Source: UBA8346 sp050260935 (GTDB taxonomy: Bacteria; Bacillota; UBA4882; UBA8346). Taken from it: 42,674 bases of DNA. This document shows, one piece after another, positions 8,721 to 15,637 of this stretch. The stretch covers positions 1-42,674 of the forward strand of contig JBLNCU010000197.1 in NCBI GenBank assembly GCA_050260935.1, written 5' to 3'. Both the position numbers and the translations under genes were made by a program. How positions within the stretch are numbered: position 1 is the stretch's first letter; each line of letters begins with the position of its first letter. The notes below the pieces were generated by a model. The model made no database searches and was not told where the DNA came from. It saw only the letters and a program-made list of their open reading frames with translations.

Positions 8721-8748
8721 TATACTATGAAAGCGCATAGGCTAATGT
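8721..8748 (-). promoter_or_regulatory. SigK-like promoter for the cotS-like operon
   Basis: On the minus strand AC (8748-8747) is followed after 17 bases by CATAGTATA (8729-8721). That fits the Bacillus SigK pattern AC, 16-17 bases, CATAnnnTA. Transcription would start about 40 bases before TTG 8671. On the plus strand CATAGGCTA (8736-8744) also matches the SigK -10 element, facing the small membrane gene, but it lacks AC at the right distance. Confidence 0.55.
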
Positions 8749-8827
8749 CCTTCACCCTCAAAAGACCTCCGGGCTAAGTTCCCAATCATTCTACCTCGGA
8801 ATACCATATTACTGGAGGTGCTCTTTC

Positions 8828-8986
8828 ATGTCTAATCCCTTTAAACACCTTAGATGCCTGAATCAAAAAATTTTTTTGATCATTATCGGTTTGGTTCTTT
8901 TTAAAACTTTGGTAGCCCCTAATCCAATCGATATTTTAATTCTAATCGGCTTGATTCTGGTGTTTATAGGATGGTTTGGCGAATGA
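8828..8986 (+). CDS. Small membrane protein (52 aa), unrecognised
   Basis: This short gene starts at ATG 8828 with an excellent ribosome site (GGAGGTG, 8814-8820) seven bases upstream. The product has a short basic N-terminus (SNPFKHLRCLNQK), a hydrophobic helix (IFLIIIGLVLF), a Pro/Asn turn (APNPID) and a second helix (ILILIGLILVFIGW), so it should be a two-span hairpin in a membrane. Its stop overlaps the start of the fourth CotS-like gene (ATGA, 8983-8986), so the two are probably translated together. That makes a spore-membrane or coat-assembly role reasonable, but this is inference. I do not recognise a family. Confidence 0.72.
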   Translation: MSNPFKHLRCLNQKIFLIIIGLVLFKTLVAPNPIDILILIGLILVFIGWFGE

Positions 8987-9957
8987 ACGCCACTAACTCC
9001 TCCGGAAATGAGATTGAAAAGATATTCGAGCTTTACCGGATTCCCCCGGACTATCTACGCCACCGCAGCGTCTATGTTTCCAACAGGGAACCCGGTTTTA
9101 TTCTAAAACCGTTAACAATCGGAACAGTCCGCGCTTTTTTAACCGGTTCGCTCTTGACCGAAGGGGAAGAGTGCCCGCTGATTCCCAAGTTACTCAAATC
9201 GCCGGCTGGCGGTTTCTACTTTTGGCGCCGGGGCAACCGCTATTTATTTATGGAAAAGCTTCCGGGGCGGGAGGCCGATTATTTTTTAACGGAAGACCTA
9301 AAAGCGGCAGTAATGGCTATGGCCTGTTTTCACCGGTTCAGCCGAAAATTGCTCGCCGCAGCCGCAAATCGCTGGTCCTTAGTGCGTTTTTCCCCGGGGT
9401 CCGAGTGGTTGAAACGCCTTCGGGAAATGGAAGTATGCCGTGAAAGAGCGGCCCGCTTGCAAGAAGAATCCTTTAGCCGGCAATACCTTCAAATGTGGCC
9501 GCAATCATACGAACTGGCTTTCCGGGCTATTCAGAGCTTGCCGGCCGCCGGCCGGGAGGCCTCCGACGTCATTTGTTACCATGACTGGGCTTTTCATAAT
9601 GTCCTCATTAATAAAGACAGAGCCTATCTTATCGATTTCGACTACATGTTAGTCGACCATCAGGTGCATGACCGGGCCAATTTGATCAGCCGTTATCTTC
9701 GCCTCCACCAATGGTCCGTCAACTCCTTATTGAAAATCCTTTGGATTTTCGACCGTTTTTACCCTTGGAAAAGGGGTGAACTCAAACTTTTAGGAATTTA
9801 TTTGACTTTTCCCTTTGATTTTTGGATGCTGGGACGGCAGTATTACCTTGAGAAGCAACACTGGAGCCGAAATTACTATCAAGACCAGTGGGAACGGAAA
9901 ATTGGCCATTATCAGGAATTGTTAAGAGTATTAAAGATAATTGAAAACATGGAATGA
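8983..9957 (+). CDS. CotS/YutH-like spore-coat kinase homologue D
   Basis: Fourth kinase-fold coat homologue, divergent from the other three, 324 aa from ATG 8983. That start overlaps the stop of the small membrane gene (ATGA), so I prefer it to ATG 8971, four codons earlier. The catalytic loop reads YHDWAFHN: Tyr replaces the first His of HxDxxxxN while Asp and Asn remain. The metal motif IDFDYMLVDHQVHD is intact. The tail YLTFPFDFWMLGRQYYLEKQ matches the paralogues. It is followed after 9 bp by a PHP-domain gene in the same transcript. Confidence 0.82.
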   Translation: MNATNSSGNEIEKIFELYRIPPDYLRHRSVYVSNREPGFILKPLTIGTVRAFLTGSLLTEGEECPLIPKLLKSPAGGFYFWRRGNRYLFMEKLPGREADYFLTEDLKAAVMAMACFHRFSRKLLAAAANRWSLVRFSPGSEWLKRLREMEVCRERAARLQEESFSRQYLQMWPQSYELAFRAIQSLPAAGREASDVICYHDWAFHNVLINKDRAYLIDFDYMLVDHQVHDRANLISRYLRLHQWSVNSLLKILWIFDRFYPWKRGELKLLGIYLTFPFDFWMLGRQYYLEKQHWSRNYYQDQWERKIGHYQELLRVLKIIENME

Positions 9958-9966
9958 GGATGAAAA

Positions 9967-10866
9967 TTGCTTTGGCCATTTACAAACCCCACCTCCAAAT
10001 CCGATGGACGCTGGGTTGTAGTTGATTTACACGTGCATAGTACTTATTCGGGAGGCGGTTTGACCCCTCAGGAGATATTGGAAACAGCACAGGGTTTGTT
10101 AATGGACGGGGTGGCTATCGCCGATCATTACCAGACACAGGGAGCCCAGGAAGGCGAACTGTTTTCGGCCAGGGACCGGCTTCTTCCTTGTACATTGGTT
10201 GCTCAAGAAATATCAGCCGGCGACCACTTTCACTTTTTAGTGGTTGGCGGGGACCGGCAACCCTGGACGGAGATCCCCCGGCGGCAATTAGCGGCCAAAT
10301 TTAGGGGACACCGGGAATCCGGCGGGGCCATAATCTTAGCCCACCCATGGACAATGCCGAAGAATAGTTGGAACTACGATTTTTTAAAAGAGATTGCCGC
10401 CGCCGGCCTACTGGATGCGGTTGAGCTGTTTAACGCGGGCATTTTGGAAGTTTCAACGGCCACAGTTAAGGAACTTCAGAAACTCTGGGAGGAATGGCTC
10501 GCTCCCAATAATTTGGGAGTCACCGGCGGCTCTGATTTTCACCACTACCGGCAGGGGCGGATAATCGGCCAGGGTCGAACCTATTTTCGGGTCTTTCAGC
10601 CGGAGGCCGTCGGAATAATTGAGGCTTTACGGAACAGGCGTTGCGTGGCCGGGCTTTTTGGTTGCAGTTTTAATGATTTAAACTGGCTGGGCTCTGGAAA
10701 CCGGATTATTTTTGGAGCGGAACCCTGGCTTAGTGAGCTGAAGGCTCTTAACTGCGAATTATATCATAAATTAGCCGGTAATTGGCTGCTCAAGTCCAGC
10801 CGGTATCAATATTTACGCCGCCTGCTGGAAACGGGCAATTTTCAAATGGTTAAGGAACTGCTTTAA
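9967..10866 (+). CDS. PHP-domain metal-dependent phosphoesterase-like protein
   Basis: Cytoplasmic TIM-barrel hydrolase of the polymerase-and-histidinol-phosphatase superfamily. The N-terminus carries the metal motif DLHVHSTYSGGG, followed by GVAIADHYQT, then IILAHPW and GVTGGSDFHH, together giving the usual His/Asp ligand set. It is 299 aa. The start is TTG 9967, just after the CotS-like gene with GAGGATG as ribosome site; a nearby ATG at 9960 is out of frame. The substrate is unknown, since the family includes phosphatases, nucleases and RNase AM-like enzymes. It ends the coat transcript, so a sporulation-linked role is possible but unproven. Confidence 0.85.
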   Translation: MLWPFTNPTSKSDGRWVVVDLHVHSTYSGGGLTPQEILETAQGLLMDGVAIADHYQTQGAQEGELFSARDRLLPCTLVAQEISAGDHFHFLVVGGDRQPWTEIPRRQLAAKFRGHRESGGAIILAHPWTMPKNSWNYDFLKEIAAAGLLDAVELFNAGILEVSTATVKELQKLWEEWLAPNNLGVTGGSDFHHYRQGRIIGQGRTYFRVFQPEAVGIIEALRNRRCVAGLFGCSFNDLNWLGSGNRIIFGAEPWLSELKALNCELYHKLAGNWLLKSSRYQYLRRLLETGNFQMVKELL

Positions 10867-11120
10867 TGATTTGGCGGGTTTGGCAAATATATTGGAACAG
10901 TGGTTGCAGCCTTGGAAAACCGTTGCCGGAAGGGGAAAAATTTCAATAAATACCGGACACAATATCTAGTTAGCGGGCGGCTCAAATCATGGAGTTTACT
11001 ACCATATGTTGATTGAACCGCGAAAAATGGGCAGTTCAGGGTGGTTAATTCCCAAAAAAATTTCCAAAAGTACTTATAGAAAAGAGGAAATTGGACGATA
11101 ATGGAGAATACAGAGATAAA
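10867..11120. other. Gap before the dcw cluster; weak promoter only
   Basis: No gene is supported here. A weak promoter candidate, TTGGAC (11091-11096) with GATAAA (11115-11120) 18 bases downstream, would put the transcription start at the MraZ boxes. I saw no clear terminator after the PHP gene. Confidence 0.35.
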
Positions 11121-11150
11121 AGTGGTGACTAGTGGGGGAAAGTGGGAGAA
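11121..11150 (+). promoter_or_regulatory. Three tandem 10-bp MraZ boxes
   Basis: AGTGGTGACT, AGTGGGGGAA and AGTGGGAGAA follow each other without gaps. Each contains TGGKG/A at the same place, so TGGxx recurs every 10 bp. This is the known operator layout of MraZ (TGGGN repeats in one-turn spacing), just upstream of mraZ, and indicates autoregulation of the cluster. Confidence 0.8.
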
Positions 11151-11171
11151 TTTTTTTTGAGGTGTTAAGCC

Positions 11172-11600
11172 ATGCTGTTGGGCGAATACCAACACTCTCT
11201 AGATGAAAAGGGGCGACTCATCATCCCGGCCAAATTCCGAGAGGATTTGGGTGATAACTTCGTGGTTACCCGGGGTTTGGACAACTGCCTATTTGTATAT
11301 CCGCTTTCCCAATGGAAAGTGTTAGAGGATAAAATAAAGGAACTCCCGACGACCCAGGCTGATACCCGCGCTTTTGTGCGGATGTTTTTTTCCGGGGCCG
11401 TCGAAACGGAATTGGACAAGCAAGGAAGGATAGTCCTTCCGCAGCACTTGAGGGAGCACGCCCGGATTGAACGGGATGTCTTTGTTATCGGGGTATCCAC
11501 CAAGGTTGAAATTTGGGCCAAGGAGGTCTGGAGCGGATATTCGGTTCAAGCCCAGCAATCATACGAAGAGATAGCTGCGATTATGAAGATTGGAATCTGA
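11172..11600 (+). CDS. mraZ: MraZ transcriptional regulator
   Basis: DNA-binding regulator of the division and cell-wall cluster, an AbrB-like swapped-hairpin protein that forms ring oligomers. It has two similar halves. The first is LLGEYQHSLDEKGRLIIPAKFRE at the N-terminus, and the second is the ETELDKQGRIVLPQHLREHA repeat near residue 77, each with the family's D-x-K/Q-GR-hydrophobic-hydrophobic-P signature. It is 142 aa, standard. The start is ATG 11172 behind GAGGTG. It is the first gene of the cluster, followed 12 bp later by rsmH, and its own binding repeats lie 22-51 bases upstream. Confidence 0.97.
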   Translation: MLLGEYQHSLDEKGRLIIPAKFREDLGDNFVVTRGLDNCLFVYPLSQWKVLEDKIKELPTTQADTRAFVRMFFSGAVETELDKQGRIVLPQHLREHARIERDVFVIGVSTKVEIWAKEVWSGYSVQAQQSYEEIAAIMKIGI

Positions 11601-11612
11601 GGTGTTGCGAAA

Positions 11613-12554
11613 GTGCCCGGGTTTGTACACCAACCGGTGATGCCGGATGAAGTCGTCTCCTACTTGAATATTCAGCCCACGGGAATATATGTGGATGCGA
11701 CAATAGGCGGGGGCGGACATGCGCTGAGGATCGCTGAAAATCTTACCGATGAGGGATTGATTATCGGGATCGATCAGGATCAAGAGGCCCTGTCGGTTGC
11801 CGTTGAAAGGCTAAAGCAGGTTGAACCCCGAGTAGAGCTCTTTCATAAAAATTTCCTTCATCTAAACGAGATTCTTAAAGAGTTAAAAATAACCGCCGTC
11901 GATGGAATCCTCTTTGATCTAGGAGTATCCTCGCCGCAGTTGGATGAGGAAGAGCGGGGATTCAGTTATAAAAGCGACGCCCCGTTAGATATGAGGATGG
12001 ATCAGTCTCAGCCATTCTCTGCGGCCCACCTGGTCAATACGGCGACCGTCGCTGAATTGGCCAAAATACTCTGGGACTACGGCGAGGAACGTTGGAATAA
12101 AAGGATTGCCAACTTTATTGTTGAATACCGCCGGGACAAGTATATCGAAACCACCGGGGAATTGGTGACGATCATCAAAAACGCAATCCCCGCCGCTGCC
12201 AGGAGAACCGGCCCCCATCCGGCCCGCCGCAGCTTTCAGGCTTTGCGGATCGCCGTCAACCGGGAGCTGGATGTTTTAAAGGAAACCTTGGAAAATACTT
12301 TGCGGATATTAAAGCCAGGCGGCCGGGTGGTTGTGATTTCGTTTCATTCTTTAGAAGACCGGATAGTCAAAAATACCTTTGCCGGTTGGGCTAAAGGATG
12401 TCAGTGCCCCAAGGAAGCCCCGGTCTGCCTTTGCGGCCAACTGCCCAAAGCGCGGGTAATCACTAAAAAGCCGGTTCTGCCGTCTCAAGAGGAGATGGCG
12501 GTTAACCCCCGGGCCAGAAGTTCCAAGCTCCGGGCGGCGGAAAAACTGGTCTAG
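11613..12554 (+). CDS. rsmH: 16S rRNA (cytosine-1402-N4)-methyltransferase
   Basis: Uses S-adenosylmethionine to methylate N4 of C1402 in 16S rRNA. Motifs: YVDATIGGGGHALRI (SAM-binding glycine loop, residue ~25), GIDQDQEAL, ILFDLGVSSPQLD, the substrate region FSYKSDAPLDMRM, and the C-terminal VISFHSLEDRIVK and NPRARSSKLRAAEK. At 313 aa it is full length. GTG 11613 lies eight bases after GAGGTG. It occupies the usual second position of the cluster. Confidence 0.97.
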   Translation: MPGFVHQPVMPDEVVSYLNIQPTGIYVDATIGGGGHALRIAENLTDEGLIIGIDQDQEALSVAVERLKQVEPRVELFHKNFLHLNEILKELKITAVDGILFDLGVSSPQLDEEERGFSYKSDAPLDMRMDQSQPFSAAHLVNTATVAELAKILWDYGEERWNKRIANFIVEYRRDKYIETTGELVTIIKNAIPAAARRTGPHPARRSFQALRIAVNRELDVLKETLENTLRILKPGGRVVVISFHSLEDRIVKNTFAGWAKGCQCPKEAPVCLCGQLPKARVITKKPVLPSQEEMAVNPRARSSKLRAAEKLV

Positions 12555-12575
12555 CTGTTAGGGAGAGTGCATAAC

Positions 12576-13058
12576 ATGGTATTGGCGGAAAAACAGAGGA
12601 TATCTGATAATTTATACAGCAACCAACCGGCGAAAAAAATCTATTGTAAGCGCTCGGAAGGCTTTAAGATTTTAATTGGCATTGGCGGCGCCTTTTTATG
12701 TTTAACCCTCGCCAATCTCTGGGTCCAGGTTTTGGTTGTCAAACAAAACGATCAACTCAAGGCAAGCCGGGAAGCGATCCGGGCCTTGGAACGGGAGACG
12801 GTCCAAGTCCGTATGGAGATGGCAAAGTTGGAGTCCTTTGAGAGGATCCAAACTATTGCCCAAAAAGATTTGGGAATGAAAATCGCCGGCCCGGGGGATT
12901 ACCGTTGCATTACACCCGCTCCACCTGTAAATAAAAACGGTAGCCGTCCTTATAATTATGTTGCCAAATCAGACGCGCAAAACAGTCACCTCTGGGCTAA
13001 GCTGGCATCCTGGTTCGAAGGGGTTCGCTCGGCTATGGCCCAATCCGCCGAAAACTAA
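12576..13058 (+). CDS. ftsL: FtsL-like cell division protein
   Basis: Small bitopic division protein expected to join the FtsL-DivIB-DivIC scaffold that activates septal peptidoglycan synthesis. It has a basic cytoplasmic tail, one membrane helix at about residues 32-52 (ILIGIGGAFLCLTLANLWVQ), then an external coiled coil (NDQLKASREAIRALERE) ending in QTIAQKDLGM, a usual FtsL closing motif. The C-terminal extension is low in recognisable features. I prefer ATG 12576 to GTG 12567, because GGGAG lies ten bases before the ATG but directly against the GTG. Sequence conservation of FtsL is low, so the call rests on topology, coiled coil and position between rsmH and the PBP gene. Confidence 0.85.
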   Translation: MVLAEKQRISDNLYSNQPAKKIYCKRSEGFKILIGIGGAFLCLTLANLWVQVLVVKQNDQLKASREAIRALERETVQVRMEMAKLESFERIQTIAQKDLGMKIAGPGDYRCITPAPPVNKNGSRPYNYVAKSDAQNSHLWAKLASWFEGVRSAMAQSAEN

Positions 13059-13117
13059 AGGGTAATCACTCAAACTAAATCCATTTGCCAATTTGCTAAT
13101 AGTTCGGAGGGGAAAAG

Positions 13118-15319
13118 GTGAGTAGTTATAGCGAGATTGCTTCCAAAAAGAGGATAGCCTTCCTTCTCTTGACAACCCTGGTTTTGCTTGGTTGTTTGGT
13201 TTTAAGAGTGCTCTATTTGCAGATATTTATGGCCGGGTGGCTTAAGAAATCGGCCGAGGAGCAACGTTTCCGGGCTTTGACTGTTCTTCCCCGGCGAGGC
13301 GCCATTTATGACCGGCTTGGAAATGAGTTGGCAATCAGCGTTGATGGGGATTCGGTTTATGCAATCCCTGCGGAAGTGGGATTTGATAGTATTATTCTTT
13401 CCGGTAAAAAGCAGACAGAGCTGCAAACCGATAAAGAAAAAACGGAGATCGCCAGGATCGTGGCTGGAGTTTTGGGAATGGATCCGGACCGAGTCAAGAG
13501 GCTCATCACTTCAGGGGCCTCTTTTGTTTGGATTAAACGCAAGGCCTCCATTGAAGAAGTCGACCATTTAAGGTCGGTAATTAATGATAAAAACCGTCGG
13601 ATCCATGGTATTGAAATCACCCAAAAAGCGCAACGCTTTTATCCGCAATCATCCTTAGCTAGCCAGGTGCTGGGAATCGCCGGTATCGACAACCAGGGGC
13701 TGGAAGGCCTAGAAAAACAGTATGACCAATTTTTACGGGGCATACCGGGAAGTGATCAAGCGGAATTCGATACCGCCGGGCGGCATATCCCCCAGGGCGA
13801 GCGGCGTTACATTCCCCCGGTTGATGGGGATTCCGTCTATTTGACTATCGATCAAAACATTCAATATATTGTTGAACGTGAATTGGAGAAGGCTCTAGTT
13901 GACACCAAAAGCAAACGGGCGATGGCCGTAGTTGTAGATCCCCAAAATGGCCAGATTCTTGCCGCCGCCTGCCATCCAAGTTACGACTCTAACCGTTTTG
14001 GGGATTTTCCTCCGCAGAACCGGAGGAATCCGATCTTCAGCGATATGTACGAACCGGGTTCGGCCTTCAAAGTTTTCACGACAGTAGCCGCTTTGGAGGA
14101 AGGGCAGGTTACTCCGGAGTCGACTTTTTTCGATCCCGGATTTATTAAAGTGGACGACCGGATTATTAAATGCTGGAAACCGGGCGGTCACGGCAGCCAA
14201 ACCTTTACTGAAGCCTTGGAAAACTCCTGCAACCCGGTTTTTGCCTCAATCGCTTTAAAATTAGGCAAAGCGACGCTGTATAAATATATTCAAGCTTTTG
14301 GTTTTGGACAGATTACCGGGGCGGATTTCCCCGGTGAATCCGCCGGCAGATTGCGGCCGCTGGAAAAGGTAAAAAATGTTGAATTGGCTAATATCGGATT
14401 CGGCCAAGGCCTGTCCGTAACCCCGATTCAAATGGCAATGGGGGTCGCGGCCGTAGCCAACGGGGGCTTTTTATTAAAACCCCAACTGGTTAAAGAGATC
14501 GTCTCGGTGGATGGTAAAGTCAAGTGGAAATTTCAGCCGCAAGTTGTCCGGCAGGTTATTTCGGGCAAAACGGCTTCCCTCATGAATCAATTGTTACAAT
14601 CGGTTGTTACTAATGGTTCCGGAAACCGGGCTTATCTGGAGGGATATCAGGTGGCTGGAAAAACGGCCACTGCTCAAAAAGTTTCCCCGGGAGAAAAGGG
14701 CTACAGTAGTAGCAAGGTAATCTCTTCTTTTGTAGGTTATGCGCCGGTTGATCGCCCGCGGATTTTGGCTCTGGTGATCCTGGATGAACCAGGTACTCCG
14801 GTAAGATATGGTGGAGTAATTGCCGCCCCCGTAGTAGGGAATATTTTTCGGGATGCCTTACGTTACCTGGGGGTAAAACCCCGGTACGAACCGGCGACTC
14901 TTGAAAAAATCTCCAGTGAAGAAGTTATCGTTCCTAATGTTCTAAATATGCCGATCGCTGAGGCCCTGGCTGTTCTTCATAATAAGCAGCTTGAATACAG
15001 ATTTATCGGCAAAGGGAGCTATGTCTTTGATCAAGTGCCGAAACCGGGCGCCAGGATTAATAAAGCCACCAAGGTTCTACTTTATTTTGATCCGGAGGAG
15101 CATTACCAGTTTAAAGAGGATAGGACGCGGGTGGTATTACCGAATTTCCAGGGGCTCTCTTTGCGAAAAGTGGACCAGCTCTTAACCGATATGGGATTAA
15201 AATTGGAAGCCAAAGGTACCGGAGTAGCGGTGGAACAGCAACCTCCACCCGGGACTATTCTCGAACATGGGAGCATAGTGAAGGTCCTGTTCAAACCGAA
15301 GCTGGATAATATTCCTTAA
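13118..15319 (+). CDS. Class B penicillin-binding protein with two PASTA domains (FtsI/PBP2B/SpoVD type)
   Basis: Septal peptidoglycan transpeptidase anchored by one N-terminal helix (residues ~14-36). The dimerisation domain (RRGAIYDRLGNELA) follows, then the transpeptidase domain with the nucleophile motif S315-A-F-K318, S370-C-N372, and K515-T-A517 in place of the usual KTG. Two PASTA repeats close the protein (about 603-660 and 671-728). Length is 733 aa, close to B. subtilis PBP2B (two PASTA); SpoVD has one. Since it is the only class B PBP in the cluster it may serve both division and spore cortex. The start is GTG 13118 behind GGAGGGG. The G-to-A change in KTG could alter beta-lactam affinity. 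Confidence 0.93.
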   Translation: MSSYSEIASKKRIAFLLLTTLVLLGCLVLRVLYLQIFMAGWLKKSAEEQRFRALTVLPRRGAIYDRLGNELAISVDGDSVYAIPAEVGFDSIILSGKKQTELQTDKEKTEIARIVAGVLGMDPDRVKRLITSGASFVWIKRKASIEEVDHLRSVINDKNRRIHGIEITQKAQRFYPQSSLASQVLGIAGIDNQGLEGLEKQYDQFLRGIPGSDQAEFDTAGRHIPQGERRYIPPVDGDSVYLTIDQNIQYIVERELEKALVDTKSKRAMAVVVDPQNGQILAAACHPSYDSNRFGDFPPQNRRNPIFSDMYEPGSAFKVFTTVAALEEGQVTPESTFFDPGFIKVDDRIIKCWKPGGHGSQTFTEALENSCNPVFASIALKLGKATLYKYIQAFGFGQITGADFPGESAGRLRPLEKVKNVELANIGFGQGLSVTPIQMAMGVAAVANGGFLLKPQLVKEIVSVDGKVKWKFQPQVVRQVISGKTASLMNQLLQSVVTNGSGNRAYLEGYQVAGKTATAQKVSPGEKGYSSSKVISSFVGYAPVDRPRILALVILDEPGTPVRYGGVIAAPVVGNIFRDALRYLGVKPRYEPATLEKISSEEVIVPNVLNMPIAEALAVLHNKQLEYRFIGKGSYVFDQVPKPGARINKATKVLLYFDPEEHYQFKEDRTRVVLPNFQGLSLRKVDQLLTDMGLKLEAKGTGVAVEQQPPPGTILEHGSIVKVLFKPKLDNIP

Positions 15320-15637
15320 AACGCGAATTTATTTATCAGGCCCTTCCTTGATTACCAGATTAAGGGTTTAAAACTTGGGATTTTGATACAAAATATTAAT
15401 ATTTATAACGGTTTTTCCTTCTAATGAGAGCAGGATTGTCTTTAAACCCAGCGAATATCTATCGCGGTTTAAAAAAGCGGCCCAATTCCGGTGACCGGAA
15501 TTCACCCTGTCGCTTTGGCTAACCAAAAGCTAAAGCACGGATACAGGTATCGGCTTTGAAGAACCCTAGTTGCATCTGTAATAACATAACTAAAAAAACT
15601 GGTCCAAAGACAGTGGCTAAAAGGGGAACTAAGAAGA
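15320..15637 (+). other. 318-bp spacer before murE with several hairpins; structured-leader candidate
   Basis: No gene is supported, yet the rest of the cluster has gaps of 0-90 bp. Paired elements include GCGA/TCGC (15451-15465), a perfect AATTCCGG-TGA-CCGGAATT hairpin (15484-15502), GCTTTGG/CCAAAAGC (15511-15530) enclosed by CCTGT (15506-15510) and ACAGG (15543-15547). GGTGA (15490-15494) can also pair with TCACC (15502-15506), which is incompatible with the perfect hairpin. I could not match it to a riboswitch class I know. A promoter could also lie here, but none is convincing. Confidence 0.45.

Noticed and set aside
8736..8744. Firm SigK promoter on the plus strand for the small membrane gene
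   Set aside because: The -10 matches CATAnnnTA but no AC lies 16-17 bases upstream, so it is noted only alongside the minus-strand promoter.
11075..11080. TATAGA as -10 of the mraZ promoter
   Set aside because: No acceptable -35 at 16-18 bases. The TTGGAC/GATAAA pair fits the MraZ boxes slightly better, though it is also weak.
15484..15502. Perfect AATTCCGG hairpin as a terminator after the PBP gene
   Set aside because: No T run follows and the flanking bases pair in other ways, so termination is not supported.
15451..15580. c-di-AMP (ydaO), M-box or GEMM riboswitch before murE
   Set aside because: Short words such as GGCTAACC and GCTAAAGC recall parts of known classes, but the order and core motifs do not fit.
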